Below are positions 35,076 through 42,910 of a stretch of DNA of 64,000 nt, one piece after another (position 1 is the stretch's first letter; every line of letters begins with the position of its first letter). Under the pieces are notes generated by a model that had not been told where the DNA came from, did not search any database, and saw nothing but the letters and a program-made list of their open reading frames with translations. Position numbers and translations under genes: made by a program. The stretch is from Pantoea sp050157905 (GTDB lineage Bacteria > Pseudomonadota > Gammaproteobacteria > Enterobacterales > Enterobacteriaceae): contig NZ_JBKIWZ010000001.1 of NCBI RefSeq assembly GCF_050157905.1, positions 2,108,001-2,172,000 on the forward strand, given 5' to 3'.

Positions 35076-35429
35076 GTGAAAAAGGAATGGCTTACTCCCG
35101 AAGAGCTGGCTGCAGAAACGGGTTACAGTCGGCAAACGGTAAATAAATGGATCAAGCGGGAGAACTGGACAACCACGCCGAAGCCCGGCGTACAGGGCGG
35201 CAAGGCGCGTCTGATCCATATCGATGAACGCGTGAAAAGTTTTATTCAGTCAACCCGCAATCTCAACGAACCCGCCGCAACTTATGGCGCCGTCACGAAT
35301 TCGTTACCTGCGTTATTGATAAGTTCTGTCCAGCAAATGAGTCAGGATGAGCAGGATCAACTCACCGCATTAATCTTACGTGAAGGGATTAAAGGCGTGT
35401 TACAGCGACTGGGAATTGGTGAAGCATAA
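35076..35429 (+). CDS. yfeC: YfeC-like helix-turn-helix protein (DUF1323)
   Basis: 117 residues starting at GTG 35076. N-terminal DNA-binding HTH (LTPEELAAETGYSRQTVNKWI), conserved KPGVQGGKARLIHID and C-terminal LILREGIKGVLQRLGI match E. coli YfeC, a putative DNA-binding protein next to gltX. The frame is open 30 codons upstream, but ACAGGGACAGCATC and family alignment favour GTG. Convergent with gltX. Confidence 0.85.
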   Translation: MKKEWLTPEELAAETGYSRQTVNKWIKRENWTTTPKPGVQGGKARLIHIDERVKSFIQSTRNLNEPAATYGAVTNSLPALLISSVQQMSQDEQDQLTALILREGIKGVLQRLGIGEA

Positions 35430-35458
35430 AAAAACCGGAAGCGTAATGCTTCCGGCTG
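35429..35458 (-). terminator. gltX/yfeC terminator
   Basis: CCGGAAGC (35435-35442) and GCTTCCGG (35448-35455) form a stem around GTAAT. On the minus strand it is followed by TTTTTTTATG, a good terminator for gltX; A tract upstream helps on the plus strand. Confidence 0.88.
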
Positions 35459-35464
35459 TGTGGA

Positions 35465-36880
35465 TTACGCCTGCGCTTCCCGCTCACTGATAAAGGCCAG
35501 TGCCTGCTCAATACGGGCCACGCTACGGCTGCGGCCGATCGCCTCGACAGTGATATCCAGAGCAGGTGACTGACCGGCACCGGTCACGGCGACACGCAGT
35601 GGCATGCCGACTTTGCCCATCCCGACCTCCAGCTCATCTGCAGTGCTCTGAATAGCCTGATGTACGTTTTCTGCTGTCCATTCCGTGATGGCAGCCAGCT
35701 TATCACGTACCACTTCCAGCGGCTGACGCGCCACCGGACGAAGATGTTTCTTCGCCGCATCGGCGTCAAACTCAGCAAAGTCTTCATAGAAGTAGCGGCA
35801 GGACCCCGCAATCTCTTTCAGCGTTTTGCAGCGTTCGCCCAGCAGCGTTACCAGCTTCGCCAGCTCGGGGCCGGTACGGGTATCAATATTTTGCTGTTCA
35901 ATATGCCATTGCAGATGGGTTGCTACATATTCCGGCGGCAGCGCATTAATGTAATGGTGGTTCAGCCACTGCAGTTTTTCGGTGTTGAACGCACTGGCAG
36001 ACTTGCTGACGGCATCCAGAGTAAACAGCTCTGCCATTTCGGCGACGCTGAAGATTTCCTGATCGCCATGTGACCAGCCAAGACGCACCAGGTAGTTGAG
36101 CAGCGCTTCTGGCAGATAGCCATCATCGCGATACTGCATTACCCCGACCGCGCCATGACGTTTGGAGAGTTTTTTACCGTCATCGCCCAGAATCATTGAA
36201 ACGTGGGCATAGACCGGAACCTGCGCACCAATCGCCTTCAGGATATTGATCTGACGTGGCGTATTGTTGATATGGTCTTCACCGCGAATAACGTGGGTGA
36301 TCCCCATATCCCAGTCATCTACTACTACACAGAAGTTGTAGGTTGGCGAACCATCGGTACGGCGAATAATCAGGTCATCCAGTTCCTGGTTGCTGAACTC
36401 AATCGGCCCACGGATCTGGTCGTCGAAGATTACCGAACCGTCCTGAGGATTGCGGAAGCGCACGACGCACGGCTCATCATCGGCATGGTGTTCATGGCTG
36501 TCACGGCAACGGCCGTCATAACGCGGCTTTTCATTATTTGCCATCTGCGCTTCGCGCAGCGCGTCCAGACGCTCTCTGGAGCAGTAACACTTATAGGCCG
36601 TACCGGCTTCCAGCATGTCATCAATGACCGCGTTGTAGCGATCAAAACGCTTGGTCTGGTAGTAAGGGCCTTCATTCCAGTCGAGACTCAGCCAGTTCAT
36701 GCCATCCATGATGGCTTCGATCGCTTCCGGCGTGGAGCGTTCCAGGTCGGTGTCTTCAATACGCAGTACAAACTCGCCCTGGTTATGACGGGCAAAGAGC
36801 CAGGAGTAAAGTGCAGTACGTGCGCCACCAACATGCAGATAGCCCGTCGGGCTGGGCGCGAAGCGTGTTTTGATTTTCAT
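35465..36880 (-). CDS. gltX: Glutamyl-tRNA synthetase
   Basis: 471 residues, as in E. coli. Class I signatures: HIGH-type motif in APSPTGYLHVGGARTALYSW and KMSKS-type KLSKRHG, with the zinc-binding Cys/His region CYCSRERLDALR...HEHHADDEPC. Charges tRNA-Glu. Monocistronic, divergent from the valUXY-lysV tRNA operon as in E. coli. Confidence 0.97.
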   Translation of the reverse strand: MKIKTRFAPSPTGYLHVGGARTALYSWLFARHNQGEFVLRIEDTDLERSTPEAIEAIMDGMNWLSLDWNEGPYYQTKRFDRYNAVIDDMLEAGTAYKCYCSRERLDALREAQMANNEKPRYDGRCRDSHEHHADDEPCVVRFRNPQDGSVIFDDQIRGPIEFSNQELDDLIIRRTDGSPTYNFCVVVDDWDMGITHVIRGEDHINNTPRQINILKAIGAQVPVYAHVSMILGDDGKKLSKRHGAVGVMQYRDDGYLPEALLNYLVRLGWSHGDQEIFSVAEMAELFTLDAVSKSASAFNTEKLQWLNHHYINALPPEYVATHLQWHIEQQNIDTRTGPELAKLVTLLGERCKTLKEIAGSCRYFYEDFAEFDADAAKKHLRPVARQPLEVVRDKLAAITEWTAENVHQAIQSTADELEVGMGKVGMPLRVAVTGAGQSPALDITVEAIGRSRSVARIEQALAFISEREAQA

Positions 36881-37106
36881 TGAATTGTGCCTTAGATGCG
36901 CGGGTTCTTTGTCTGGATGACAAAAAACAGGTTAGACGCGAAAAACAGTGGGCACATTCTAGCATCTGACGGTGAATCCTCAATGCGTGCCCGGCAGTTG
37001 GTCCCCGGGAAAAGACGCTTTTCTGCCAGTAAAACCAGCATATTGGCTAAAAGCACGACAGGATGTTTAAAAATAAACCGAACGCACATTTATGTTTTAA
37101 AAAGCG
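36881..37106. other. Intergenic region gltX/tRNA operon
   Basis: About 226 nt with the gltX promoter region (minus) and upstream sequence of the tRNA promoter (plus). AT-rich from 37020, possibly an UP element. No gene seen. Confidence 0.4.
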
Positions 37107-37134
37107 TTGACTCAAAATCAACTATCCCTATAAT
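37107..37134 (+). promoter_or_regulatory. Promoter of the tRNA-Val/Lys operon
   Basis: TTGACT (37107-37112), 16-nt spacer, TATAAT (37129-37134), then a GC-rich discriminator GCGACTCC, typical of stringently controlled stable RNA promoters. Confidence 0.88.
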
Positions 37135-37151
37135 GCGACTCCACACAGCGG

Positions 37152-37227
37152 GGGTGATTAGCTCAGTTGGTAGAGCATCTCCCTTACAAGGAGGGGGTCG
37201 GCGGTTCGAGCCCGTCATCACCCACCA
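37152..37227 (+). tRNA. valU: tRNA-Val (anticodon UAC), copy 1
   Basis: 76 nt from GGGTGATTAG to encoded CCA; anticodon loop CTTACAA with TAC. First gene of a four-tRNA operon. The three valine copies are identical in sequence. Confidence 0.97.
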
Positions 37228-37267
37228 CTCTTAACAGGGTGCCCGCAGTGAACAGGTATGAAGATAT

Positions 37268-37343
37268 GGGTGATTAGCTCAGTTGGTAGAGCATCTCCCT
37301 TACAAGGAGGGGGTCGGCGGTTCGAGCCCGTCATCACCCACCA
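37268..37343 (+). tRNA. valX: tRNA-Val (anticodon UAC), copy 2
   Basis: 76 nt, identical to copy 1 and separated from it by 40 nt. The spacer sequence after it (TATCTTGCCTG...) can pair with the spacer before it (CAGGTATGAAGATA-like), forming a processing stem around the tRNA. Confidence 0.97.
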
Positions 37344-37379
37344 TATCTTGCCTGTTAATGCAGTACTGAAGTACGAAGT

Positions 37380-37455
37380 GGGTGATTAGCTCAGTTGGTA
37401 GAGCATCTCCCTTACAAGGAGGGGGTCGGCGGTTCGAGCCCGTCATCACCCACCA
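37380..37455 (+). tRNA. valY: tRNA-Val (anticodon UAC), copy 3
   Basis: 76 nt, identical to copies 1 and 2. The flanks CGAAGT and ACTTCG can pair across the tRNA. Only 4 nt separate it from tRNA-Lys. Confidence 0.97.
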
Positions 37456-37459
37456 CTTC

Positions 37460-37535
37460 GGGTCGTTAGCTCAGTTGGTAGAGCAGTTGACTTTTAATCA
37501 ATTGGTCGCAGGTTCGAATCCTGCACGACCCACCA
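37460..37535 (+). tRNA. lysV: tRNA-Lys (anticodon UUU)
   Basis: 76 nt from GGGTCGTTAG to encoded CCA; anticodon TTT in GACTTTTAATC. Last tRNA of the operon. Its 3' end AATCCTGCACGACCCACC (37517-37534) is duplicated three more times downstream in the 176-bp repeat array. Confidence 0.97.
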
Positions 37536-37544
37536 ATTCAGAAG

Positions 37545-37568
37545 AAAGCGCCTTTAAGGCGCTTTTTT
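37545..37568 (+). terminator. Terminator of the tRNA operon (repeated in each unit)
   Basis: AAAGCGCCTT-TAAGGCGCTTTTTT, starting 10 nt after the tRNA-Lys CCA. Equivalent hairpins occur at 37721-37744, 37897-37920 and 38073-38096, so read-through transcripts meet a terminator in every unit. Confidence 0.9.
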
Positions 37569-37591
37569 CGTTTCCAGAGTATAGATTTTAC

Positions 37592-37703
37592 CGTGCAGGA
37601 TGAGAACCTGCAGCAGGTCCGACTGAATCGCCCGCGATTCAGGCTGAGGCGACAGCCTCACCCGCAGGGCGAGGCCCGGATGGGCCGAAGGCAATCCTGC
37701 ACG
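37592..37703 (+). ncRNA. RtT-like structured RNA segment, unit 1
   Basis: GTGCAGGAT (37593-37601) pairs perfectly with ATCCTGCAC (37694-37702), which is part of the copied tRNA-Lys 3' end. Inside lie CCTG-CAG-CAGG, GAATCGC-CC-GCGATTC and GAGGC-GACA-GCCTC hairpins. Size and plan resemble the rtT RNA released from the E. coli tyrT transcript. Transcription depends on read-through of the terminator before it; not shown. Confidence 0.55.
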
Positions 37704-37767
37704 ACCCACCCATTCAGAAGAAAGCGCCTTTAAGGCGCTTTTTTCGTTTCCAGAGTACAGATTTTAC

Positions 37768-37879
37768 CGTGCAGGATGAGAACCTGCAGCAGGTCCGACT
37801 GAATCGCCCGCGATTCAGGCTGAGGCGACAGCCTCACCCGCAGGGCGAGGCCCGGATGGGCCGAAGGCAATCCTGCACG
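37768..37879 (+). ncRNA. RtT-like structured RNA segment, unit 2
   Basis: Second copy, 176 nt downstream of the first, with the same closing stem and internal hairpins. Confidence 0.5.
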
Positions 37880-37943
37880 ACCCACCCATTCAGAAGAAAG
37901 CGCCTTTAAGGCGCTTTTTTCGTTTCCAGAGTACAGATTTTAC

Positions 37944-38055
37944 CGTGCAGGATGAGAACCTGCAGCAGGTCCGACTGAATCGCCCGCGATTCAGGCTGAG
38001 GCGACAGCCTCACCCGCAGGGCGAGGCCCGGATGGGCCGAAGGCAATCCTGCACG
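37944..38055 (+). ncRNA. RtT-like structured RNA segment, unit 3
   Basis: Third copy with identical pairing potential; followed by the partial fourth unit and its terminator. Confidence 0.5.
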
Positions 38056-38201
38056 ACCCACCCATTCAGAAGAAAGCGCCTTTAGGGCGCTTTTTTCGTT
38101 TCTGAAGCCACGGCCGCGTTTACGTCATCTTAACACCCTGCCCGCTCAAGTCGTTCCGCTACATGCCGATAACCCAGATGACGACTTACAGGGAGAAAAT
38201 G

Positions 38202-38543
38202 ATGTCTTCAATTTCCGGAATTTTAAGCAGTGCTGTCAGTGGCGGTGACAACGGTGGCGGCAGTATCGCCTCACAAATCTCTGCGCTGAATAAGCAGATT
38301 CAAAACGTCTTAACGCAGGTCAAAGAGCTGGCCGACAACAAAGAACTGACTGACGAACAGAAAGCAGAAATGCAGCAGATGTATCAGTCACAAATCACCA
38401 TGATTCAGGCACAGATTGCGCAGCTCGAACAGTCGCAGGCCGAGAAAGATCAGCCGAAAAGTGATCCGATGGCCGTCAGTGAGAATAAGGCAGACGGTAT
38501 TAACCGTCCAACCGATACCCACCAGGTGAACGTTTATATCTGA
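38202..38543 (+). CDS. FlxA-like coiled-coil protein
   Basis: 113 residues. Central coiled coil rich in Gln (SALNKQIQNVLTQVKELADN, QMYQSQITMIQAQIAQLEQS) and a hydrophilic C-terminus ending in HQVNVYI, the pattern of FlxA-like family proteins, which in E. coli are under flagellar sigma control; function unknown. Two adjacent ATGs; 38202 has better spacing from GGGAG. It lies just after the tRNA repeat array and convergent with yfeR. Confidence 0.75.
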   Translation: MSSISGILSSAVSGGDNGGGSIASQISALNKQIQNVLTQVKELADNKELTDEQKAEMQQMYQSQITMIQAQIAQLEQSQAEKDQPKSDPMAVSENKADGINRPTDTHQVNVYI

Positions 38544-38545
38544 TC

Positions 38546-39466
38546 CTAAAACACAGGCCTGGCTACACGTTGTTGCGCCAGCAGCGCTGCCTGCTGGCGC
38601 ACTTCCTGCCAGATGGCTTCAGCAGCAGGCGTCAACGAGCGGTTCTTGCGTTTTATCAGCGTCAGACTGCGGTTAATTTCCGGATAAATCCGCCGCACTT
38701 TTAATGCACGGTCGGCCGGCAGAGGCAACGCCAGCGCGGGCAGAATACTGATGCCAATCCCCACTTCAACCATGGGGAACAGCGTTGCGGGATGACCTAT
38801 CTCCTGAACGACTTCAGCGTTGACATTCTGCTTCCGCATCGCCGCATCAATCAGTACCCGGCTGCCGGAAGCGTAATCCTGTAGCACCATCGTGCGCCCT
38901 TCCAGCATCGACCACCTCGCCCTTTCCACCTGTGCCAGTGGGTCGTCTTCACGGCATAACAGCAGGAAAGGCTCATCCAGAATCGCAATGCTGTCGAAAT
39001 CGGTGTCGCTAAGCGGACCGATTACGATCCCGAAATCCACCTCCGCATTACGCACACTCTGCAGCACCCAGTGCTGGGCACGATCGTGCAGGATAACCTT
39101 GATGTCGGGAAAGTGATGCTGGCTGGCAGCCAGACACTGGGGCATCAGATGGGCCGAAATAGTCTGGCTTGCCGCGACTCTGACCGTGCCGCTGCGCTGC
39201 TCGCCAAAACTGCGGATATCCAGCAGCGTAGTGTGAATTTCTTCCATCAGCCGCTCCATGCGCGATGCCAGCTGCTTACCGGCTTCAGTCAGCATCACTT
39301 CACGGGTAGTGCGATCCAGCAAGCGAACGCCAATTTCCGCCTCCAGCTCTTTAATGCTATGGCTGACCGCCGACTGACTCAGGCCGATCGCCTGCCCCGC
39401 CTGACTGAATCCCCCGTAATGGGCGACGGCGATGAAAGTACGAAGCTGCCGGAGGGTATAATTCAT
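38546..39466 (-). CDS. yfeR: YfeR, LysR-type transcriptional regulator
   Basis: 306 residues: N-terminal winged HTH (NYTLRQLRTFIAVAHYGGFS, LSQSAVSHSIKELEAEIGVRLLDRTTREV) and a LysR effector domain. Clear match to E. coli YfeR, including VLQDYASGSRVLIDAA and EIGHPATLFPMVEVGIGISI. Divergent from yfeH, which it probably controls, as in E. coli. ATG 39466 is preferred to the GTG three codons upstream. The stop is 2 nt from the convergent flxA-like stop. Confidence 0.92.
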   Translation of the reverse strand: MNYTLRQLRTFIAVAHYGGFSQAGQAIGLSQSAVSHSIKELEAEIGVRLLDRTTREVMLTEAGKQLASRMERLMEEIHTTLLDIRSFGEQRSGTVRVAASQTISAHLMPQCLAASQHHFPDIKVILHDRAQHWVLQSVRNAEVDFGIVIGPLSDTDFDSIAILDEPFLLLCREDDPLAQVERARWSMLEGRTMVLQDYASGSRVLIDAAMRKQNVNAEVVQEIGHPATLFPMVEVGIGISILPALALPLPADRALKVRRIYPEINRSLTLIKRKNRSLTPAAEAIWQEVRQQAALLAQQRVARPVF

Positions 39467-39480
39467 CGATTTCACTCATA

Positions 39481-39497
39481 GATTAATTTAATAAATC
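39481..39497. promoter_or_regulatory. Candidate LysR-type operator between yfeR and yfeH
   Basis: GATTAATTTAATAAATC is a 17-nt imperfect dyad that contains the T-N11-A arrangement usual for LysR boxes. It lies just upstream of yfeR in the 95-nt divergent region. Confidence 0.5.
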
Positions 39498-39561
39498 AAT
39501 TTTATTTCTAAAAACATTTCGCGCACAATCGCGGTATTGAAAAATTTACCGGATTTTAACA

Positions 39562-40572
39562 ATGCGTTTTTTAAAGCTCGACCCGATGATGGTGAAACTC
39601 ATCATCACCGTGCTGCTGGCCACTTTTTTGCCCGCAAAAGGGATCTATGTTGATATCTTCAGCTATCTGGCAACGGCTGCCATAGCTCTGCTGTTCTTTA
39701 TGCACGGCGCCAAGCTGTCACGTGAAAAGATCATCGCGGGCAGCAGCCACTGGCAGCTGCACCTCTGGATCATGTTCAGTACGTTCGTGCTCTTTCCGGC
39801 CCTGGGCCTGCTGCTGGTCTGGTGGCATCCGGTCGATGTTGGCCCGGAAATTTACACCGGCTTTATCTATCTCTGCATCCTGCCTGCCACGGTTCAGTCT
39901 GCCATTGCATTCACCTCCATGGCCGGGGGTAACGTTGCGGCCGCCGTCTGCAGCGCCTCAGCATCCAGCCTGCTGGGTGTCTTTATCTCACCATTACTGG
40001 TCAATCTGGTGATGGATATTCACAGCAGCGCACCCAGCGATGGTCTGGAACAGATCGGAAAGATTATGCTGCAACTGATGGTGCCGTTCATACTGGGCCA
40101 CCTCTCGCGTCGCTGGATTGGTGGCTGGGTTGAGAAACATCGCAGCCTGATTGGTAAAACCGACCAGACCTCAATTCTGCTGGTGGTTTACTCCGCCTTC
40201 AGTGAAGCGGTGGTCAATGGCATCTGGCATCGCGTTGGACTGACGACACTGATGTGGATCATCGCAGGTTCGCTCCTGCTGCTCACCGCAGTCCTGATTA
40301 TCAATCTGCTGGCGTCGCGCCTGTTCCGCTTTAAACGCGCCGACGAGATCGTGGTGCTGTTTTGTGGTTCGAAGAAGAGCCTGGCGAATGGCGTGCCGAT
40401 GGCAAACATCCTGTTCCCGGCCAGTACGGTAGGGATAATTGTCTTGCCACTGATGATCTTCCATCAGGTGCAACTGATGGTCTGTTCGTTTATCGCCGGA
40501 CGTTACAAAAAGACCAACGAAAAGCAGCAGGCGCTGCAGGTGAAAGGTTCCGTGATGGAGTCACAGAAGTAA
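39562..40572 (+). CDS. yfeH: YfeH, bile acid:sodium symporter (SBF-like) family transporter
   Basis: 336 residues with about nine or ten hydrophobic segments. SBF-like features: YLATAAIALLFFMHGAKLSREKI, CILPATVQSAIAFTSMAGGNVAAA and VLFCGSKKSLANGVPMANILFP. Matches E. coli YfeH, whose substrate is not established. Divergent from yfeR. Confidence 0.9.
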   Translation: MRFLKLDPMMVKLIITVLLATFLPAKGIYVDIFSYLATAAIALLFFMHGAKLSREKIIAGSSHWQLHLWIMFSTFVLFPALGLLLVWWHPVDVGPEIYTGFIYLCILPATVQSAIAFTSMAGGNVAAAVCSASASSLLGVFISPLLVNLVMDIHSSAPSDGLEQIGKIMLQLMVPFILGHLSRRWIGGWVEKHRSLIGKTDQTSILLVVYSAFSEAVVNGIWHRVGLTTLMWIIAGSLLLLTAVLIINLLASRLFRFKRADEIVVLFCGSKKSLANGVPMANILFPASTVGIIVLPLMIFHQVQLMVCSFIAGRYKKTNEKQQALQVKGSVMESQK

Positions 40573-40596
40573 TCGGGCCCGCCTGCGCGGGCACAA

Positions 40597-40815
40597 TTAG
40601 CTGCGGGTCTGGAACGGTCTGACTAACCCTTCCAGGCCCTCTGTTTTGATGAGCAGGGTAAGCTGCATCAGATCACCCAGCTGACCGGATGGAAAGTCGC
40701 CACTGCGGGCGAACCAGAGCAGATAAGGCTCCGGCAGTTCGATCAGCATCCGCCCCTTGTATTTGCCAAACGGCATTGCCGTGTTGGCTATCGCCACCAG
40801 CTGGTGCTCATCCAT
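40597..40815 (-). CDS. ypeB: YpeB, DUF3820 family
   Basis: 72 residues, same size as E. coli YpeB. Core AMPFGKYKGRMLIELPEPYLLWFARSGDFPSG is the DUF3820 signature, a putative quorum-sensing-regulator-like or nucleotide-binding fold; function unknown. ATG 40815 starts 1 nt after the ligA stop; a GTG three codons upstream overlaps ligA. Co-transcribed with ligA. Confidence 0.88.
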   Translation of the reverse strand: MDEHQLVAIANTAMPFGKYKGRMLIELPEPYLLWFARSGDFPSGQLGDLMQLTLLIKTEGLEGLVRPFQTRS

Positions 40816-40816
40816 C

Positions 40817-42835
40817 TCAGGCACCCAGCAGACGGATCATTTCGGCTTCATCGATCACCTCGATGCCCAGCTCCTGCGCTTTCGCCAGCTTTGATCCGGC
40901 CGCTTCACCAGCGATCAGCAGATCGGTTTTCTTTGAAACGCTGCCACTGACTTTAGCCCCCAGCGCGATCAGCTGCGCTTTGGCATCGTCGCGGTTCATC
41001 TGCGACAGTGAGCCGGTCAGCACAATGGTTTTACCAGCGAACGGACTGTCGATCTCGTCGGCCTTCACCACCACCACCTGCGGCCAGTGCACGCCGATCT
41101 CTTCCGTCAGCTGTCGGATAACCTCGCGGTTACTCTCCTCTTCCATAAAATTGCGCACGTGAGTCGCGACAACTTTGCCGACATCCTGCACCGCGATCAG
41201 TGCGTCAAGGTCGGCATCCATAACCTTCTGCAACTCGCCAAAATGGTTAGCCAGATTCGCTGCGGTCGCTTCGCCGACTTCGCGGATCCCCAGTGCATAA
41301 AGAAAGCGTGCTAAGGTGGTTGATTTCGCTTTTTCCAGTGCATCGACCACATTCTGCGCCGATTTTGGCCCCATGCGATCCAGCCCGGTCAGCTTGCCCG
41401 CCGTCAACCGGAACAGGTCAGCTGGCGTGCTGACATACTCTTTCTCAACCAGCTGGTCGATAATCTTATCGCCCATGCCATCCACGTCCAGCGCCCGCCG
41501 TGAGACAAAATGCTTCAGCGCCTCTTTACGCTGAGCACCGCAGATCAGTCCCCCGGTGCAGCGCGCAACCGATTCACCTTCGACCCGCTCCACTTCGGAT
41601 CCGCAGACCGGACAATGAGTGGGAAAGATTACTTCCCGTGTCTCTTCGGGGCGCTCGGCGGTGACGACATTGACTATCTGCGGGATCACATCCCCTGCAC
41701 GGCGAACCACTACCCGGTCGCCGATTCGCAAGTCCAGACGTTCTATCTCATCTGCGTTATGTAACGTCGCGTTACTGACAATCACGCCCGCCACCTGCAC
41801 CGGCTCAAGACGCGCAACCGGCGTAATCGCCCCTGTGCGCCCGACCTGGAACTCAACATCCCGCACCCAGGTCAGCTGCTCCTGTGCCGGGAATTTAAAC
41901 GCAATCGCCCAGCGCGGCGCTCGCGCCACAAAGCCCAGCTGCTCCTGCAGCGCCTGGGAATCGACCTTGATCACCACACCGTCGATGTCGAATCCGAGCG
42001 TTGGCCGCTGTTGCTCAATATCGCGGTAGAACGCCAGGGCTTCTTCCGCGTTATGTACCAGCTTGATACGATCGCTGACCGGCAGGCCCCAGGCTTTGAA
42101 CTGTTGCAGACGTCCCATGTGGCTGTGCGGCATTTCACCACCTTCAAGCAGTCCAAAACCGTAGCAGAAAAAGGTCAGCGGACGTCTGGCCGTGATGCGC
42201 GGATCCAGCTGACGCAGCGATCCCGCTGCGGCATTACGCGGATTCGCAAAAATCTTGCCGTCGGTACGGCGCGCTTCTTCGTTCAGTTTTTCGAAGCCGC
42301 GCTGCGTCATAAAGACCTCACCGCGTACTTCCAGCCGGGCAGGAATATTGTCACCTTTCAGCCGCAGCGGAATCGCACGGATGGTGCGGACATTGGCGGT
42401 GATGTTCTCACCGGTGGTGCCGTCGCCGCGCGTTGCGGCACGAACCAGCAGGCCATTTTCATACATCAGACTGACCGCTGCGCCATCAAGCTTGAGTTCA
42501 CAGCAGTAGGTCAGGTCATCGCTGCTCTTGAGCCGATCCTGTACCCGCTTGTTGAAAGCCATAAACGTGGCTTCATCAAAGGCATTGTCCAGCGACAGCA
42601 TCGGCACCTCATGACGCACCTGCTCAAATACCGTCAGCGGGGCTGCCCCTACGCGCTGAGTTGGCGAGTCCGGGGTAATCAACTCCGGATGCGCCTCTTC
42701 CAGCTGGCGGAGTTCAAGCATCAGCCGATCATATTCAGCATCCGGCACTTCCGGCGCATCAATGACGTGATAGAGATATTCGTGATGGCGCAACGTGGTG
42801 CGCAGTTCGGTGATGTGATCCTGGACGGATTTCAT
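40817..42835 (-). CDS. ligA: NAD+-dependent DNA ligase LigA
   Basis: 672 residues. NAD domain Ia, adenylation domain with KxDG (CELKLDGAAVS, active-site Lys near 115), OB fold, tetracysteine zinc finger (CPVCGSEVERVEGESVARC), HhH repeats and a C-terminal BRCT domain (GKTIVLTGSLSQMNRDDAKAQL). Seals nicks in replication and repair. Follows zipA as in E. coli, with a terminator-like hairpin between them. Confidence 0.97.
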   Translation of the reverse strand: MKSVQDHITELRTTLRHHEYLYHVIDAPEVPDAEYDRLMLELRQLEEAHPELITPDSPTQRVGAAPLTVFEQVRHEVPMLSLDNAFDEATFMAFNKRVQDRLKSSDDLTYCCELKLDGAAVSLMYENGLLVRAATRGDGTTGENITANVRTIRAIPLRLKGDNIPARLEVRGEVFMTQRGFEKLNEEARRTDGKIFANPRNAAAGSLRQLDPRITARRPLTFFCYGFGLLEGGEMPHSHMGRLQQFKAWGLPVSDRIKLVHNAEEALAFYRDIEQQRPTLGFDIDGVVIKVDSQALQEQLGFVARAPRWAIAFKFPAQEQLTWVRDVEFQVGRTGAITPVARLEPVQVAGVIVSNATLHNADEIERLDLRIGDRVVVRRAGDVIPQIVNVVTAERPEETREVIFPTHCPVCGSEVERVEGESVARCTGGLICGAQRKEALKHFVSRRALDVDGMGDKIIDQLVEKEYVSTPADLFRLTAGKLTGLDRMGPKSAQNVVDALEKAKSTTLARFLYALGIREVGEATAANLANHFGELQKVMDADLDALIAVQDVGKVVATHVRNFMEEESNREVIRQLTEEIGVHWPQVVVVKADEIDSPFAGKTIVLTGSLSQMNRDDAKAQLIALGAKVSGSVSKKTDLLIAGEAAGSKLAKAQELGIEVIDEAEMIRLLGA

Positions 42836-42848
42836 AAAGCCCCATCAG

Positions 42849-42882
42849 ATAAAAAACCCCCGACAGGCGGGGGTTTGTTTTA
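42849..42882 (-). terminator. Terminator between zipA and ligA
   Basis: CCCCCGCCTGTCGGGGG followed by TTTTTT on the minus strand, placed between the zipA stop and ligA start; ligA should also have its own promoter. Confidence 0.8.
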
Positions 42883-42910
42883 ACAGTTCAGACAGTGATT
42901 AGCGCAATGA

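Larger units (their letters stand above)
37517..38102 (+). repeat. 176-bp tandem repeat array carrying tRNA-Lys 3'-end copies
   Basis: Three full 176-bp units (37536-37711, 37712-37887, 37888-38063) plus a partial fourth (38064-38102). Each unit is terminator, spacer, structured segment, and an 18-nt copy of the tRNA-Lys 3' end (AATCCTGCACGACCCACC). The copies are almost identical; unit 1 has TATAG where the others have TACAG near 37580, and the partial unit has TTTAGGGCGC. The plan matches the 178-bp repeats described at E. coli tyrT, which encode rtT RNA. 176 is not a multiple of 3, so the array is not protein-coding. Confidence 0.9.

Noticed and set aside
36896..37603. Plus-strand ORFs with SSVGRASPLQGGGRRFEPVI
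   Set aside because: Translations through the tRNA-Val and tRNA-Lys genes; the repetition is tRNA sequence.
37536..38102. Periodic repeats considered as a CRISPR array
   Set aside because: The whole 176-bp unit is repeated with no variable spacers, and no cas genes are near.
41087..41764. Small plus-strand ORFs inside ligA
   Set aside because: Antisense to conserved LigA domains, no independent evidence.
42011..42883. 290-codon plus-strand ORF
   Set aside because: Antisense shadow of ligA.
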